DNA of 64,000 bases from Linnemannia elongata (GCA_036320915.1 JAXBDG010000001.1:2480001-2544000); one strand, 5' to 3'; counted from the stretch's first letter, positions 46,989 through 57,700 are shown. Notes: a model not told the origin generated them from the sequence alone. Program-made: numbers and translations.

Positions 46989-48953
46989 CTACGGGTTTGT
47001 TTCTGTGCTCGCCAGAGCCAAGCGAGCAAGCTCTTTCTGACACTCGCGCTCGATCGAGAATCCAAACTCGCTGTCAGAAAAGAGGGAGACTCTCCTCAGC
47101 TCGGACCAGTACGGGAACCCTTCCTTGGAATCCATCTCCTCGATCATCTCCTTCACATCCACCAGTCGACCCAGGTTTTGTAATTGCTCTGCCAGTTCGC
47201 TGGAAATAACGGTTGGTTCTTGCTGCTGCTGCCGCTTAGCATCTTCCTGTTGTTGCTGCAACTCCACTTGTTGGATATCCGGCTTTCTCGCCTCCTCCTC
47301 AATCTGCGCATCCCAGCCCGCAACAATTACCCTTCGTCTCTCTCGCATATCCAAACCATGCCCACTCTGCAACATCCACTCGATATCCTCCGGTACCTCC
47401 ACCTGCCGCGTCAAATCCCCAGCAACACGCAATCTCTCCAACCTCGTCAGTCTTGTCAAAAGGCACAACCCAGACTTGAGACAAAGTCGTGGTGGGGTGT
47501 GACTTGATGACAGATACTGCGGCAAGTTGAGATACAGGTCCCGCAGACGAGGAGTCACCCTGGAGATGTACCCAAACATGACTCGTCCTTGTTCGTTGAA
47601 GTTTGGACCCCATGACGCACCTTCACTAAGGGAGTAGATCTTGAGGTGGAGGGTTTGTAAGTTGGAGCAGGCCCAGACCTGGGGTTGTCCTAGGGCGGGG
47701 TAACGGCCGAATTTTGTTATGTTGGTATCTGTCAATCGACGATGGAAATCCATTCGGTTGACCTGGTATTCCATCTTGGGGGCTCGGAGATGCAGGAGAT
47801 GTGGGGAGGAACATAAGTAATTGTGGAGGGTGTCATCCAGTCCGCATTGTGCTGCTGCTGCTATTTCGAGGGTGGTGATGATGTTTGGTAATTGCTGGAG
47901 GACCTGAACAATGCTGGCAGGTAAGTCATAGGTGAAGAACTCGTCTTTGAGTGGGCAAATCTCGAGCTGACGAGACAAGAACTCGGGAGTCAGGGTCTCC
48001 CCCCGGGGTGAGATGTGGAACTTCTCCAGTGGTAGGGACAGCGATTGGATATGGTCCAACAACTGCAAAGGAACGTTCTGAGCGACGCTACCGGACCACG
48101 AGAAGTTACTCAACGTGATAGCACACAACACCAACTCCCGCAGGTGAGGCGTCATCGTCACCATTATCTCGACACTTGCTTGCGGGTATCGGACTTCTTC
48201 AAAGATGATGGAACGCAATAACAAGGGCTGGTCTCCTCGATGTCTCTTGAAGTGTTTGCTCCCGAGATCTCCGATGAGAGAGGTGTTGCCTTGAATGATG
48301 AGCGCCTCCAGTGATGGTGCTTCTGTCAACAACGCAGCCAGGTCGAGATATGAGCTTTCAATACGCAGTTCGAGTCGTCGCAGGGTCGAAAGAAACGGAA
48401 GGAGAGGAATCACTCGAGCCTCATACACGATATTCCCGTACACCAAGAGCTCACGCAAGGGAGCCTTAGACCCCTGTATCAGCCCGTCCAAGCCCCCCGA
48501 GCCATACGTATAAAACCCTCCCTCGCCGATATACTGATGACTGCCGACAACCTTCCCGTTCCCCGTAACGGGTCGGAACTTCAAGAAGCGGTTATCCATA
48601 AAGTCGTCATACTTGTCCTTCAAAATTGCGGTCATCTGTCGCCGGTATCGTCGCTGCTGGGTACGAGTGGCTCTCTTGATCACCCCACCACTCCAGCAGA
48701 GCCGAGTCGCCCAGGGTAGGCCTAAAAGGACCTGTTCCAGTTCCTCTGGGGGCTGCGCCTCGTCAAAGTGGGCTTCGCGGGCGATAAGGTGTTGGTTGAG
48801 GAGGAACCAGAGGCGGCAGACGGGGAGGACGTGCCGGGTGAGCTCAAAGTCATCGAAAAAGTAGAATATGCGGTGGAGGAGTTCTGGGATGTTGAGCGGT
48901 GAGGGTCTTGGGGCGAGTGTTTCTGGTATTCCTGAGATGTCTGAGGCCATCAT
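46989..48953 (-). CDS. F-box/LRR protein
   Basis: The product is 654 aa from the ATG at 48953 (MMASDISGIPETLAPRPSPL). The open frame extends upstream into a His/Thr repeat caused by a GT dinucleotide tract, so that part is leader. The F-box-like segment is at about 20-60 (LNIPELLHRIFYFFDDFELT, VLPVCRLWFLLNQHLIAREA). LRR-like repeats run through about 560 (LRRLELRIESSYLDLAALL, LLRSIIFEEVRYPQASVEI, LRDLYLNLPQYL). The Gln/Glu-rich tail has ELAEQLQNLGRLVDVKEMIE, matching the tail segment of its neighbours. It is the likely product of tandem duplication with the gene at 44562. An SCF adaptor role is inferred from the F-box only. Confidence 0.78.
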   Translation of the reverse strand: MMASDISGIPETLAPRPSPLNIPELLHRIFYFFDDFELTRHVLPVCRLWFLLNQHLIAREAHFDEAQPPEELEQVLLGLPWATRLCWSGGVIKRATRTQQRRYRRQMTAILKDKYDDFMDNRFLKFRPVTGNGKVVGSHQYIGEGGFYTYGSGGLDGLIQGSKAPLRELLVYGNIVYEARVIPLLPFLSTLRRLELRIESSYLDLAALLTEAPSLEALIIQGNTSLIGDLGSKHFKRHRGDQPLLLRSIIFEEVRYPQASVEIMVTMTPHLRELVLCAITLSNFSWSGSVAQNVPLQLLDHIQSLSLPLEKFHISPRGETLTPEFLSRQLEICPLKDEFFTYDLPASIVQVLQQLPNIITTLEIAAAAQCGLDDTLHNYLCSSPHLLHLRAPKMEYQVNRMDFHRRLTDTNITKFGRYPALGQPQVWACSNLQTLHLKIYSLSEGASWGPNFNEQGRVMFGYISRVTPRLRDLYLNLPQYLSSSHTPPRLCLKSGLCLLTRLTRLERLRVAGDLTRQVEVPEDIEWMLQSGHGLDMRERRRVIVAGWDAQIEEEARKPDIQQVELQQQQEDAKRQQQQEPTVISSELAEQLQNLGRLVDVKEMIEEMDSKEGFPYWSELRRVSLFSDSEFGFSIERECQKELARLALASTETNP

Positions 48954-49464
48954 GCTGAACGTGTATGTGTGTGTGTGTGTGAGTGTTAGGGGGCGTCGGT
49001 GGGGCTGGGGGAGAGTGTTGTTGTTGAACGATAAAGGGAAAAAGAAGTGGAACATTAAGCACCTGTGATTCAGGGGTGGTTTGTTATATGGGGTTGATGA
49101 CGAGAAAAACGTGATAAAACCAGCCACCATGAACAAAATGGATAAGGACAACAGGCCCATGCGCTTCTTCCTCCTTCACTCCTTCCTGCCTTTCACTCTA
49201 CTCGCTCACTCTTGTCGCCAAGTTCACTCATTCCTATTTTTACATTCCTCGCATCAGCAACAACAACATCGACACATCTCAACGAGCAGTAACAACTACG
49301 TCTTCTACTCAGCATCCTTTTGACGACAACAGGGACTGCCCAAGACGGATCACGAAGCAAAGTGCGTCCTCCAAACTACAAACGTAATCAGAACAGAGTG
49401 GACAAAGCACTACAACCATAACTGTATTAATTCTGACCCCTAATCGAGAGAATAAATTGCATAG
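48954..49464. promoter_or_regulatory. Divergent upstream region, left flank of piggyBac
   Basis: A GT dinucleotide run (48964-48981) lies in the leader of the minus-strand F-box gene. CT-rich plus-strand sequence follows at 49165-49260. No gene is seen. TTAA occurs at 49427, about 38 bp outside the piggyBac terminal repeat, but not adjacent to it. Confidence 0.5.
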
Positions 49465-49500
49465 CCCTTCTCCTGTATTCGACACAATATTGTGTCGAAA
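49465..49500 (+). repeat. PiggyBac left terminal inverted repeat
   Basis: Begins CCCTTCTCCTGTATT and contains, at 49478-49499, a 22-bp palindrome made of TTCGACACAAT followed by its own reverse complement. It matches the right end in inverted orientation, apart from five extra T in the right end. Confidence 0.9.
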
Positions 49501-49720
49501 AATGTTTTTTTTTCAATTTACGCAGGTTATCTCGATAACGGGCTAGGAGACCCCCCTTGACCTTCTTAATAAAAAAGAATCAGAATACAACAATACATAG
49601 ATCGAGCTCGTTTGGTTGTCTGAGTCATTATGATCATCGTCGTCAATTCTGAATTCATTCATTTCCCTCTTCATCCCATTCCATTCTCTCGACCCCCATC
49701 CTACTTCGCCCAATCCTTCA

Positions 49721-51544
49721 ATGAGCGTCCCTTCCACCAACAACTTTGACGAAGAGGACGACGACGACGAGAGCCCTTTTACTATCACTCGCACAACAAC
49801 CGGTACGGAAAACGACGATAACAACAAAAACGAGGAAGAACAAAGAGCTACCCCATCCGCCCCTGTCACTCGTCGATCAAAAAAGCAAGGGCCCAAACTG
49901 AAACTGCCTCCCGCAGCCGACTTTGAGGAGCATGTTATGCCTTACTCCAGGAAGCCACACACAGCACAAGCAACAATCCCACCACATCTTCAATTCGGCG
50001 AACCTCTACCACCCTATTCTCTTTTCTCTCTCTTCTTCTCGGACTCAGCATTTGAGGATATTGCCGTGAACACCAATGCCTATGCAACAATAAAGGATGC
50101 AGGGAAATCTGGATCTCGCGTTTGGACCCCAGTAACAAAGCACGAGCTCCGTATCTTTCTCGGTATCATCATCTACATGGGCGTGTTCGGCAAAACATCA
50201 CTCGATGACTACTGGTCAACTTCCGAAAAGTACCCTCAACACTTCATCAGCAAGTACATGAGTCTCTATCGTTTCCAACAGATCAAACGTTATCTCCATG
50301 TGTCGCCCCTCAACGATGACCATCTTGACTGGCACACCAAATTGCGTCCCCTCTCCTCCAAGCTACAGCAAGATTTTACCCGACTCTTTCTTCCCTCCAC
50401 CAATGTCTCTGTCGATGAAATGATTGTTCGATTCTCTGGGCGAAGCAAGCATACCGTCAAGATGAAGTGTAAGCCAACCCCCGAAGGATACAAGATCTTC
50501 GCCCTTTGTCAAGCCGGATACACCTATTCTTTTCTCTTCTACTCCCCCTTCGACTCTATCATCGGTGTGACTAAACTTCCCAACATGAGCATCACTTCCT
50601 CTGCCGTTGCCCACCTGGCTAAAACGCTTCCCCATTCCAAATACCGATTCAACATATACATGGATAACTATTTCTCCAACGTCGGTCTTTTCAAGTATCT
50701 TCGCTCCCTCCAGATTGGCGCTTGTGGTACCGCCCGTGTCAGTTCAAAAGACTTTCCCAAGGCCCTAAAGGTCGACAAGACTGACGATCACGAGTGGAAC
50801 ACCCTTTCCGGTGTCGTTGTCGATAATGCCGTCCTTGCCGCCGTATGGATTGACAATGCCCCAGTCAACTTGCTCACTACTTTCCACACTATCACAGGCG
50901 ACTGCCGTGTCCCACGCACTCGATGGCGCCCTCGTATCACCAGCAGCAATGGAAAAGCCATCCGAGAGCACTTTCAAGATGCACCCTCAGCAGCTGTCAA
51001 CATCCCCAAGATCATCGACGACTACAACAACCACATGAATGGCGTCGACATCAGTGACCAGTACCGATCATACTACAGCACCCAATTGCCAGTGCGCAGA
51101 ACATGGATGCCACTCTTTTTCTGGATCTTGGATACCACGATTATCAATGCCTACCTAATCCACCAAGCACAAGGAGGAACGCTCTCACACAAGGAGTTTC
51201 GAATCGAAGTAGCATGGGCACTCATTCACGAAGGCACCAAAGGCGCTTCCTCCCAGCAAAAACGAACTCGCCAGCACCACGAGGATCCCACCAAAAAAAA
51301 AAAGGAATACTCCAGTCCATATGTCACTGAAAAAACCGAGTTGCCCTCATGCCGCTTTCAGCCAGGTCCCCACGTTCCCAAGAAGATTGAAGGACGACCA
51401 AAGTGCTTTCTCTGTCGATACAATGCGGTCCCGGACGGAGAGGATGTCAGAGCAACGACTGGTTGGAAATGTAAAACTTGTGACATCCCATTGTGCCTGA
51501 CTGGTACACGCAATTGCTTCGAAATTTTTCATGAACTTCCATAG
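49721..51544 (+). CDS. PiggyBac-family transposase (DDE_Tnp_1_7)
   Basis: The product is 607 aa in a single exon with no stops. It catalyses cut-and-paste transposition through an RNase H-like fold with three Asp. The acidic N-terminus (residues 9-50) is followed by the basic patch RRSKKQGPKLK. The core begins near 110 (LFFSDSAFEDIAVNTN). Catalytic-type Asp are visible in NVSVDEMIVRFSGRS (near 228), NIYMDNYFSNVGLF (near 312) and NHMNGVDISDQYRSYY (near 438). The C-terminal Cys-rich domain has CFLC, CKTC and LC (near 560-595), matching the zinc-binding end domain that binds terminal repeats. All hallmark residues are present and the repeats are preserved, so recent activity is plausible. Confidence 0.94.
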   Translation: MSVPSTNNFDEEDDDDESPFTITRTTTGTENDDNNKNEEEQRATPSAPVTRRSKKQGPKLKLPPAADFEEHVMPYSRKPHTAQATIPPHLQFGEPLPPYSLFSLFFSDSAFEDIAVNTNAYATIKDAGKSGSRVWTPVTKHELRIFLGIIIYMGVFGKTSLDDYWSTSEKYPQHFISKYMSLYRFQQIKRYLHVSPLNDDHLDWHTKLRPLSSKLQQDFTRLFLPSTNVSVDEMIVRFSGRSKHTVKMKCKPTPEGYKIFALCQAGYTYSFLFYSPFDSIIGVTKLPNMSITSSAVAHLAKTLPHSKYRFNIYMDNYFSNVGLFKYLRSLQIGACGTARVSSKDFPKALKVDKTDDHEWNTLSGVVVDNAVLAAVWIDNAPVNLLTTFHTITGDCRVPRTRWRPRITSSNGKAIREHFQDAPSAAVNIPKIIDDYNNHMNGVDISDQYRSYYSTQLPVRRTWMPLFFWILDTTIINAYLIHQAQGGTLSHKEFRIEVAWALIHEGTKGASSQQKRTRQHHEDPTKKKKEYSSPYVTEKTELPSCRFQPGPHVPKKIEGRPKCFLCRYNAVPDGEDVRATTGWKCKTCDIPLCLTGTRNCFEIFHELP

Positions 51545-51733
51545 CTTCCCTCTCCTTTTCCCTTTAGGAGACCCCCCCACCATAAAAAAGTGCAAGATAC
51601 AATTGAATATGAAGAAATAATAAAAAAAAGAACTGGAGCCCTATGGCTTGTGTGTAAAGAATGGGACTCGAACTAAGTAACCTCTTTTTTTGTAAGTTAT
51701 CATATGGGAGTGCATGAGCCCAGCACACAAAAA

Positions 51734-51775
51734 TTTTCGACACAATATTGTGTCGAAAAAAATACAGGGGAAGGG
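51734..51775 (-). repeat. PiggyBac right terminal inverted repeat
   Basis: On the minus strand it begins CCCTTCCCCTGTATT and then enters the same palindrome (51736-51757). Here the palindrome extends to 26 bp through flanking T and A. Confidence 0.9.
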
Positions 51776-51880
51776 ATACGTCATATTTGTCTCTCCCTCT
51801 ATGCTTTTTTGCTCACCTTTTTTTTCCTTCCTTCGGCTTAGCCCTCTGACTCCTTTTCTTACTCACCATAAACCAGCAAG

Positions 51881-53764
51881 ATGAAACGGTTCTTCAACCA
51901 AATGCTCCAGAAATCATCACCCTTGCAAGGCAACAATATCACTCCAGGATCAACAAAACTCTCACCCTTGGACATCCCCCTTATCCTCGACCTCATCTTT
52001 TCTTACCTCGACGACCACACCCGCTGCTACAGGGTCGCCCTCGTCTGCCGACAATGGTTCCTTCTCCAACAGAACCAGTTCTCAAGAACGATTGCCTTTA
52101 GTGACTTCTGGAACAACAAGCAGGTGGCGCGATTTTGTACAAAGTTACCAGGAGCTGGACGTCTGGAGTGTGTGCTCAATTTCGACTCGCCTCGAGGGAT
52201 CGATACTACGAATATCAGGGCTATCCTTGGACGGTACGAGGGGGACTATCGGAGAAAAATGGAGCAGAGGAACCAGATTGCGATCCACAAGCGTAAGCCA
52301 TCACTGTACAGTTTCGACTCGCTCAGGGCTATCAGCATATATGTCGGGATTCAGTATGGCACAACTATCGATTCGATCCCATTTCCGCCATCCTTGACCA
52401 GCCTCGAGTTGACTTTTGTGTTTTGTCGGTCGTATGGAGAGAGCCTTGGCAAGATTTTGAAGACGTGCCCGTTGCTTGAGATCCTGTCTATGGAAATGGA
52501 GGAAAGAACGAGTCAGCCTATGTCGCAGATCACCCTGTATCCCGAACTGCAGCCGAAACCACTCCCTCTCCAGCACCTCAAGCTTAGGAATGTCAACTTT
52601 TCACAAGCTAACCTCGAAAACCTGTTGTCGTTTACCCCGCGGATCAAGTCCCTCAAGTTGATAGGACTGAATACACGTCTCGACCCAAAGTATAACTGGA
52701 CGAGGCTCCTGGAGCACATTAAGGCGCTACACATCACCCTCGAGGATGTCTACTTTTTTGAGTATGGACAGGAATCGCACTTGGACATCATGCCACGGTT
52801 GGGTGAAATATGTCCCACGATTTGGGATTGGACATTGTGGGCCCCGGAGGTGACTCCTTCCTTCTTGCAGGAATTGACTCTCAGGACCAGCTTTGTGACG
52901 ACTTTGGAACTGTTCTGGAAGCCAAGGGACTCTGATTATGCAGCACTCTGTTGCTCCGATGAACTCGAACACGCCCCTCGCCTCATCCACAACTACCTCT
53001 GCACCTCGTCCCAGCTCGTTCATCTCAAGTCGTTAAAGACCGTCATCCGACCCGAGTTCATGGACTTGTTCAACAGACGAGATTTCCATGGCAACCCCTC
53101 GGATCTGCCATCCACACTTGCTCCAGCTCTATGGGCGTGTCGAGGTCTGGAGACACTGCATGTCGAGCTCCATGACAGATTTTGCAGCAGGATCTTTTTT
53201 GGATATGTCTCGCGCGTGCTGCCACAGCTTCAGGAACTCTTTGTCCGCATACCCCAAGTGTGCAAGCCCAACGAGGACACCTCGTTTATTTACCCGGTCA
53301 TGCATGTGAACTTGCAGGGAGGACTCTGCCTGTTGTCGCGACTGAAGCATCTGCGACGACTCCGCGTGGCGTCAGCCAGTCACCAGTTCAAAGTGACCGA
53401 TGGATGCAGTAAGATGGACCTCAATTGGATGCTCCCCTCTAAGCGCAAGGACAAGTTCAAGAAACAAAGAAGGGAAGAACTGAAGACATGGCGGATGAGG
53501 AGGGACGAGGAGGATCAAAGAGAAGCCATGCCATTACCTCAACAGCAGCTACCGAGGATCGAAAAAGAGACAGATGCCGAGATTTGGTCACAGCTGCGCT
53601 ACCTTGGACTTTTGTTGGATGTGGAGGAGGTGGTGAAGGAGATTGATGATGGAGACATTGAACCTCTACCAAGTCTTGAGAGGTTGTCCTTCTCTTTGAA
53701 CACACCAGAGATGAACCATCCGGAGGTAGAGCTGAAAACAGTATTCCGGAATAGAAAGAAATGA
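51881..53764 (+). CDS. F-box/LRR protein
   Basis: The product is 627 aa in one exon, starting MKRFFNQMLQKSSPLQG. The F-box-like segment is at about 28-70 (SPLDIPLILDLIFSYLDDHT, VALVCRQWFLLQQNQF). LRR-like repeats occupy about 140-520 (LTSLELTFVFCRSYGESLG, LQHLKLRNVNFSQANLENLL, LETLHVELHDRF). The basic/acidic tail has IWSQLRYLGLLLDVEEVVKE followed by PLPSLERLSF, which pairs with VKDMVEEID and VKEMIEEMD tail segments of the two minus-strand F-box genes at 44562 and 46989. The upstream region is only 105 bp from the piggyBac end, so its promoter may lie partly inside the transposon. A role as SCF substrate receptor is inferred. Confidence 0.78.
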   Translation: MKRFFNQMLQKSSPLQGNNITPGSTKLSPLDIPLILDLIFSYLDDHTRCYRVALVCRQWFLLQQNQFSRTIAFSDFWNNKQVARFCTKLPGAGRLECVLNFDSPRGIDTTNIRAILGRYEGDYRRKMEQRNQIAIHKRKPSLYSFDSLRAISIYVGIQYGTTIDSIPFPPSLTSLELTFVFCRSYGESLGKILKTCPLLEILSMEMEERTSQPMSQITLYPELQPKPLPLQHLKLRNVNFSQANLENLLSFTPRIKSLKLIGLNTRLDPKYNWTRLLEHIKALHITLEDVYFFEYGQESHLDIMPRLGEICPTIWDWTLWAPEVTPSFLQELTLRTSFVTTLELFWKPRDSDYAALCCSDELEHAPRLIHNYLCTSSQLVHLKSLKTVIRPEFMDLFNRRDFHGNPSDLPSTLAPALWACRGLETLHVELHDRFCSRIFFGYVSRVLPQLQELFVRIPQVCKPNEDTSFIYPVMHVNLQGGLCLLSRLKHLRRLRVASASHQFKVTDGCSKMDLNWMLPSKRKDKFKKQRREELKTWRMRRDEEDQREAMPLPQQQLPRIEKETDAEIWSQLRYLGLLLDVEEVVKEIDDGDIEPLPSLERLSFSLNTPEMNHPEVELKTVFRNRKK

Positions 53765-54775
53765 GAGAGGGCGGTTACTGTATTAATACAGTTTTAGTAT
53801 AAAAAAAAAAAGTGATAGCATATCGGTGGTCTTCTTGTTTGCTTCCTTCCTTTCTTCGTAGTTCGAAGGTGAGGATGACCCTTATTCGTTGTATCACTCG
53901 CTATCTTTCTTTCCCCTGTCACGATTCTAATTCTGACTTGGTTTCCCTCCCGCAAAAGGATCGACGAAGTTACAGTGTCTTTGGCGGTTCGATCATACGA
54001 ACATTCTTCCACATGCTATGTCGCAAACAGCGTTAAAACTAGAAGTATTACTGGCTCTCCGGAGTCGTTCTCTCGTCATCGTCTAAAAACAACGATATTC
54101 ATTGCCAAGTAAATCACCACCGCTTCTTACAACTCATTCCCTCAGTTTACTCGCTTTTACGGGTGCCATTTTTTTCTCAATACTTCTGCTCTTTTGTTTT
54201 CTATATATTCTTGTTTGTGTTCGTGCCACATTTTCTTTAAAAGATGTAGAAATATACAAATTGATGCCGCACTCTTATATCTCTAACTATAGGGACCAGA
54301 AAAAGCCAATCTCGGTTACTGATTGTATCTAGTTCGGCCACTGATCAGCAATTAAACCTCCGGCCTGGCGAAGACTTAAAGAATCGTGAAGACAACTCTG
54401 TGCGCGAGAGCAGGGAACAAGAGATGGGAGAAAGTACAGGAGATCAATGCACTTCGTTTTGGTCAAGGTGCTGGATTGACTATTGTTTGTCCGAACTTAC
54501 CACTTCCATTGGCGTGCATGCATGTTTCTTTTTCTTTCCTTTCTCTTTTTTCCTCCCCTTTTTTTACTCTTCCCTTCCAGCCCTACACTTCCCTCTGCTC
54601 TCTCTTTCGACTCCTATCCTCTCTTTTCATACTTCCGTCCAGCACCTCATTCCTCACCTTCACTCATTCATTCATCCACCCTTCGCATTCACTAACAATC
54701 ATCACCCAACTAAAGCATCAAACACGACCCCCAACTGCCCCTTGTATCTCTTTTCGCCGGCCCATACTATCGACA
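53765..54775. promoter_or_regulatory. Intergenic: C-terminal HCL relic and promoter of HCL-F
   Basis: The left part contains an HCL tail relic (53950-54157). From about 54450 the sequence resembles the promoter of HCL-D (GCACTTC followed by TGGTCA and TTGTTTGTC). From 54530 it is a CT-rich leader with CATTCATTCATCC, as in the copies at 17164 and 24772. Confidence 0.55.
53950..54157 (+). pseudogene. Relic of an HCL C-terminal end
   Basis: Translation gives RIDEVTVSLAVRS, then SPESFSRHRLKT, and after a one-base shift NHHRFLQLIPSVYS. These match, in order and spacing, RINEFTESLVVRL, SSETLPRHRVIN and DHHYRFLQHVLPVY of the gene at 54776. The upstream coding part is gone. It is the end of a former copy that sat in tandem before HCL-F. 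Confidence 0.65.
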
Positions 54776-57700
54776 ATGACACCACACCAACGGTTCCAAC
54801 AAGGAGATAAAGTCGTATCCATTGCCGTCCGTATCGACAAGACCACGGGTGAATATTACAGTCGCATTACGGATATCCAAAAGTTCTTCCCCGACGCACC
54901 ACTGTTCAACCTTGATGGTGTCTTCCTAAACTACCTCGAGGACGAGTACGACCAAGTGTAAGTAAAAACAGGTACAAGGTTGGAAGTGCTCGTGCAAAAA
55001 AAAAGAAAAAAAAATTATGCAAAGATGCACCCAAAAGGAGCCTGCTCATTTCCTTCTTTTCGTTGTTGCGTGTTCACGTTTTGCTGACCTGGCACCCTAT
55101 TCCTCCTGACATTAAGATATGACCCCGCGAGGATCGCACATTACCCCAACGACATCATCGACATCATTGTTACCGAACCTGTTCAAGTCCCTATTAGCCC
55201 TCCCGTCGCCCTCTCCGGTCTACTCCTGTCCCAGGCCAACAGTGAACATTCAAACCTAATAACATCAATGGGGCCTTCCACGAACAGCATTGGCCTCAAG
55301 ATGTCAAATCTATCTTTGCGACCCTTGCCTTCTGCAACTTCGACCACCCTTACCCAAACTCTTTTGGATGCTCCCCTTCCCTACCCTTCTCCCTCTTCTT
55401 CTTCCACTTCCAATGATGTGACTCTCCAGACAACATCCATCGCCCGACCTATGGTGATGCTCTCGACCATGGCCCTGGACATAAAACAGCTTCAGCAGCA
55501 GATCGAACGCTCTACCGACCAGCAGTCAGCTTACCACCAACAACTCCTGACACAACTTGTTCAGATGGTCGGTCAGATGAATGAGATGCTCCAAGAACAA
55601 GCAGCGTCAAAGGCAAGAGAGGAGCAGATGCTGCAGGAGCAAGCCGAGTCCAAGATCAGGGAGGAGCAGATGCTGAAGAAGCAGCAGGAGACGATCGACC
55701 GATTAATTGTCAACCAGCAACGAGTCGATGCACTTCTCGTTCAGAACTATGAGCTCCACGAGTACCCGATCCCCAGGCTCTTTGTTGTCCTTCCCGACTC
55801 GTTCAACGACTGGGACCCCAGGAACTTTTTGATGGAGCGGTTCCGTCTGTTCTTCCTCTGCGAGTGTGGTGGCGACTGTGGTTCAGGTACAGGCCAAGTT
55901 TCATCCTCGGATAAGCTCGGTTCTGCCAATACAGCACCAACAACCCCGATCCCTGTCAGGAACAGCATCCACCTCGCCAAGCACGAAGGGTATGAGCTCT
56001 CGCGACCCACGGAGTTCTTTGATCAATACGGACCCTATGTCCTTGGTATGCTCAGGATACTTAAGCATTGTTTGGCAGTTGCTGCTATGGCTGCTCCAGT
56101 TGCTGCAATGGCTGACAGTGGCCTCAAAGATGTCATGGACGGAGTTAAGTCGATCTCCGAGAGCACCATCAATGCCGTCGATATGTCGATCAACATCCTT
56201 GAGAACAAACTGGGTGACGGAGATGTAGCCGACAATCTCGCAACCACCGCATTCTATGGTCAGGAGGGCGCCACTATGTTTGAGAACCTTGCCGCACTCG
56301 AGGGAGAAGACTTACGACGACTTGACACTTTCCTCCGTAACAACGACAAAGACAAGATCCTAGGCAACCTCTACCGGATCACCACAGAACAAGGACACGT
56401 CAAGTGGGTTTGCTTCGAACACTATCAGGAGAAGTACCGAGCAACTGCGCTGGCCTCCTTTGTCCAGTCAGTAGAGACAGGTGGGGGTGTTTATGACCCT
56501 ATCTCGGCCAAGTTACGATCAACCTCAAGTCCGGAACCACCTCGAAGGACTTTTTCCGCCGACTTGTCACTCAAGCCCCAGCCGTCCAGAGCCTGGATGT
56601 GACTCTTGACTGGGACTTTAGATCCACAGATCTTGTCACTCTTGTCGATATGGTAGCCAAGTCGAATGTCAAGGTTGTGAAGCTGGATCTACAGGATGAT
56701 CACGGTTCGAATGCTACCATTGCGTCACTGCGGCCTGGCAAAGGTCGTTATCACTCTCTCCTCGGTCTTCTGTCGAACACCAAGTTTTGCAGCCTGCGGT
56801 TCTCAAACCTCTATCTCCTTGGAACCCGCACGTCGAACTTGCCCTCCAGTTTCAGCGCGCCATGGCTCCAGAGCTTCTGCTTCTGTGGACGAATCAACGA
56901 GGAGGACAGAAATCGGTTGACGGACATTATCTCGCACTGTTCACAATTAGTGGATCTGAAACTCGTCACTGAAGTCTGGTGCTCCATGGGGTTGAGCTTG
57001 GAGAAGGCTTTGTTCGCTCTGAAAAGACTGCGGCGGCTACATCTTAGTGGTTGGGAGCTATTCCATGATCAAGGCAACGCGAGTGACCCTCGACCTATGA
57101 ACGAGATCGTCTATTACACTGACCTCGAGAATGTTAGGGGTTTGACCAAGACCATCCAAAAATCGGGACCTGTGCTTGAGGTTCTCGTACTCTACGGCTA
57201 TATAGGAACAAGCGTCGATATTGGTCCTGAAAATCCACCACGCATTTCGCCACTTGGTGAACGTGAGGTGGCACTCACTGAACCTCTATCTTTCTCTCAC
57301 CTATCTGCGCTCACCCATCTCGACATCTCAACGCTATTGGCGCGTTTATCTCTCCAGTACCTGTCGACTGTCTTGCCACGCTTGAATCTCATCCACTTTG
57401 GATGCAACGCTAGCTCTCATGGGCTACTCCAACACTGCAATTTTGCTTCCCTAAAGTCCCTCTCGATGGTAGATGCTAATGATACTGATCTGAAGCTTCT
57501 TTTGGATACGAAGGGAGACGGGACCGCGCGCGCCACCTGGGACGGACTCGAGCAGTTAAGCATTCGAGCTGTAGCCTGGTACATCAAAATGCCTGCACCC
57601 TTTCTACAGAGCGCCCAGTTGACTAGATTATACCTTGATAGCCTCGCCGACATACCTTTGACAGCGGCGTTTGAAGCCGTCAACCTCTCTAAACTCCAAG

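Larger units (their letters stand above)
49465..51775 (+). mobile_element. PiggyBac-type DNA transposon, apparently complete
   Basis: The element of about 2.3 kb is bounded by inverted repeats that start CCCTTC(T/C)CCTGTATT and run into a long perfect palindrome. It encloses one intact transposase gene. CCC at the tip is usual for piggyBac. The expected TTAA target duplication is not seen at the edges (ATAG on the left, ATAC on the right), so the insertion site is degraded or uses another target. A direct subterminal repeat, TAGGAGACCCCCC, is at 49544-49556 and 51565-51577. The right end lies 105 bp before the start codon of the F-box gene at 51881. Confidence 0.85.

Noticed and set aside
51655..51735. 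A pol III B-box-like sequence (GTTCGAGTCC on the minus strand) that might mark a tRNA or tRNA-derived element
   Set aside because: No cloverleaf with a convincing acceptor stem, anticodon arm and A box could be drawn; it lies inside the piggyBac right end.
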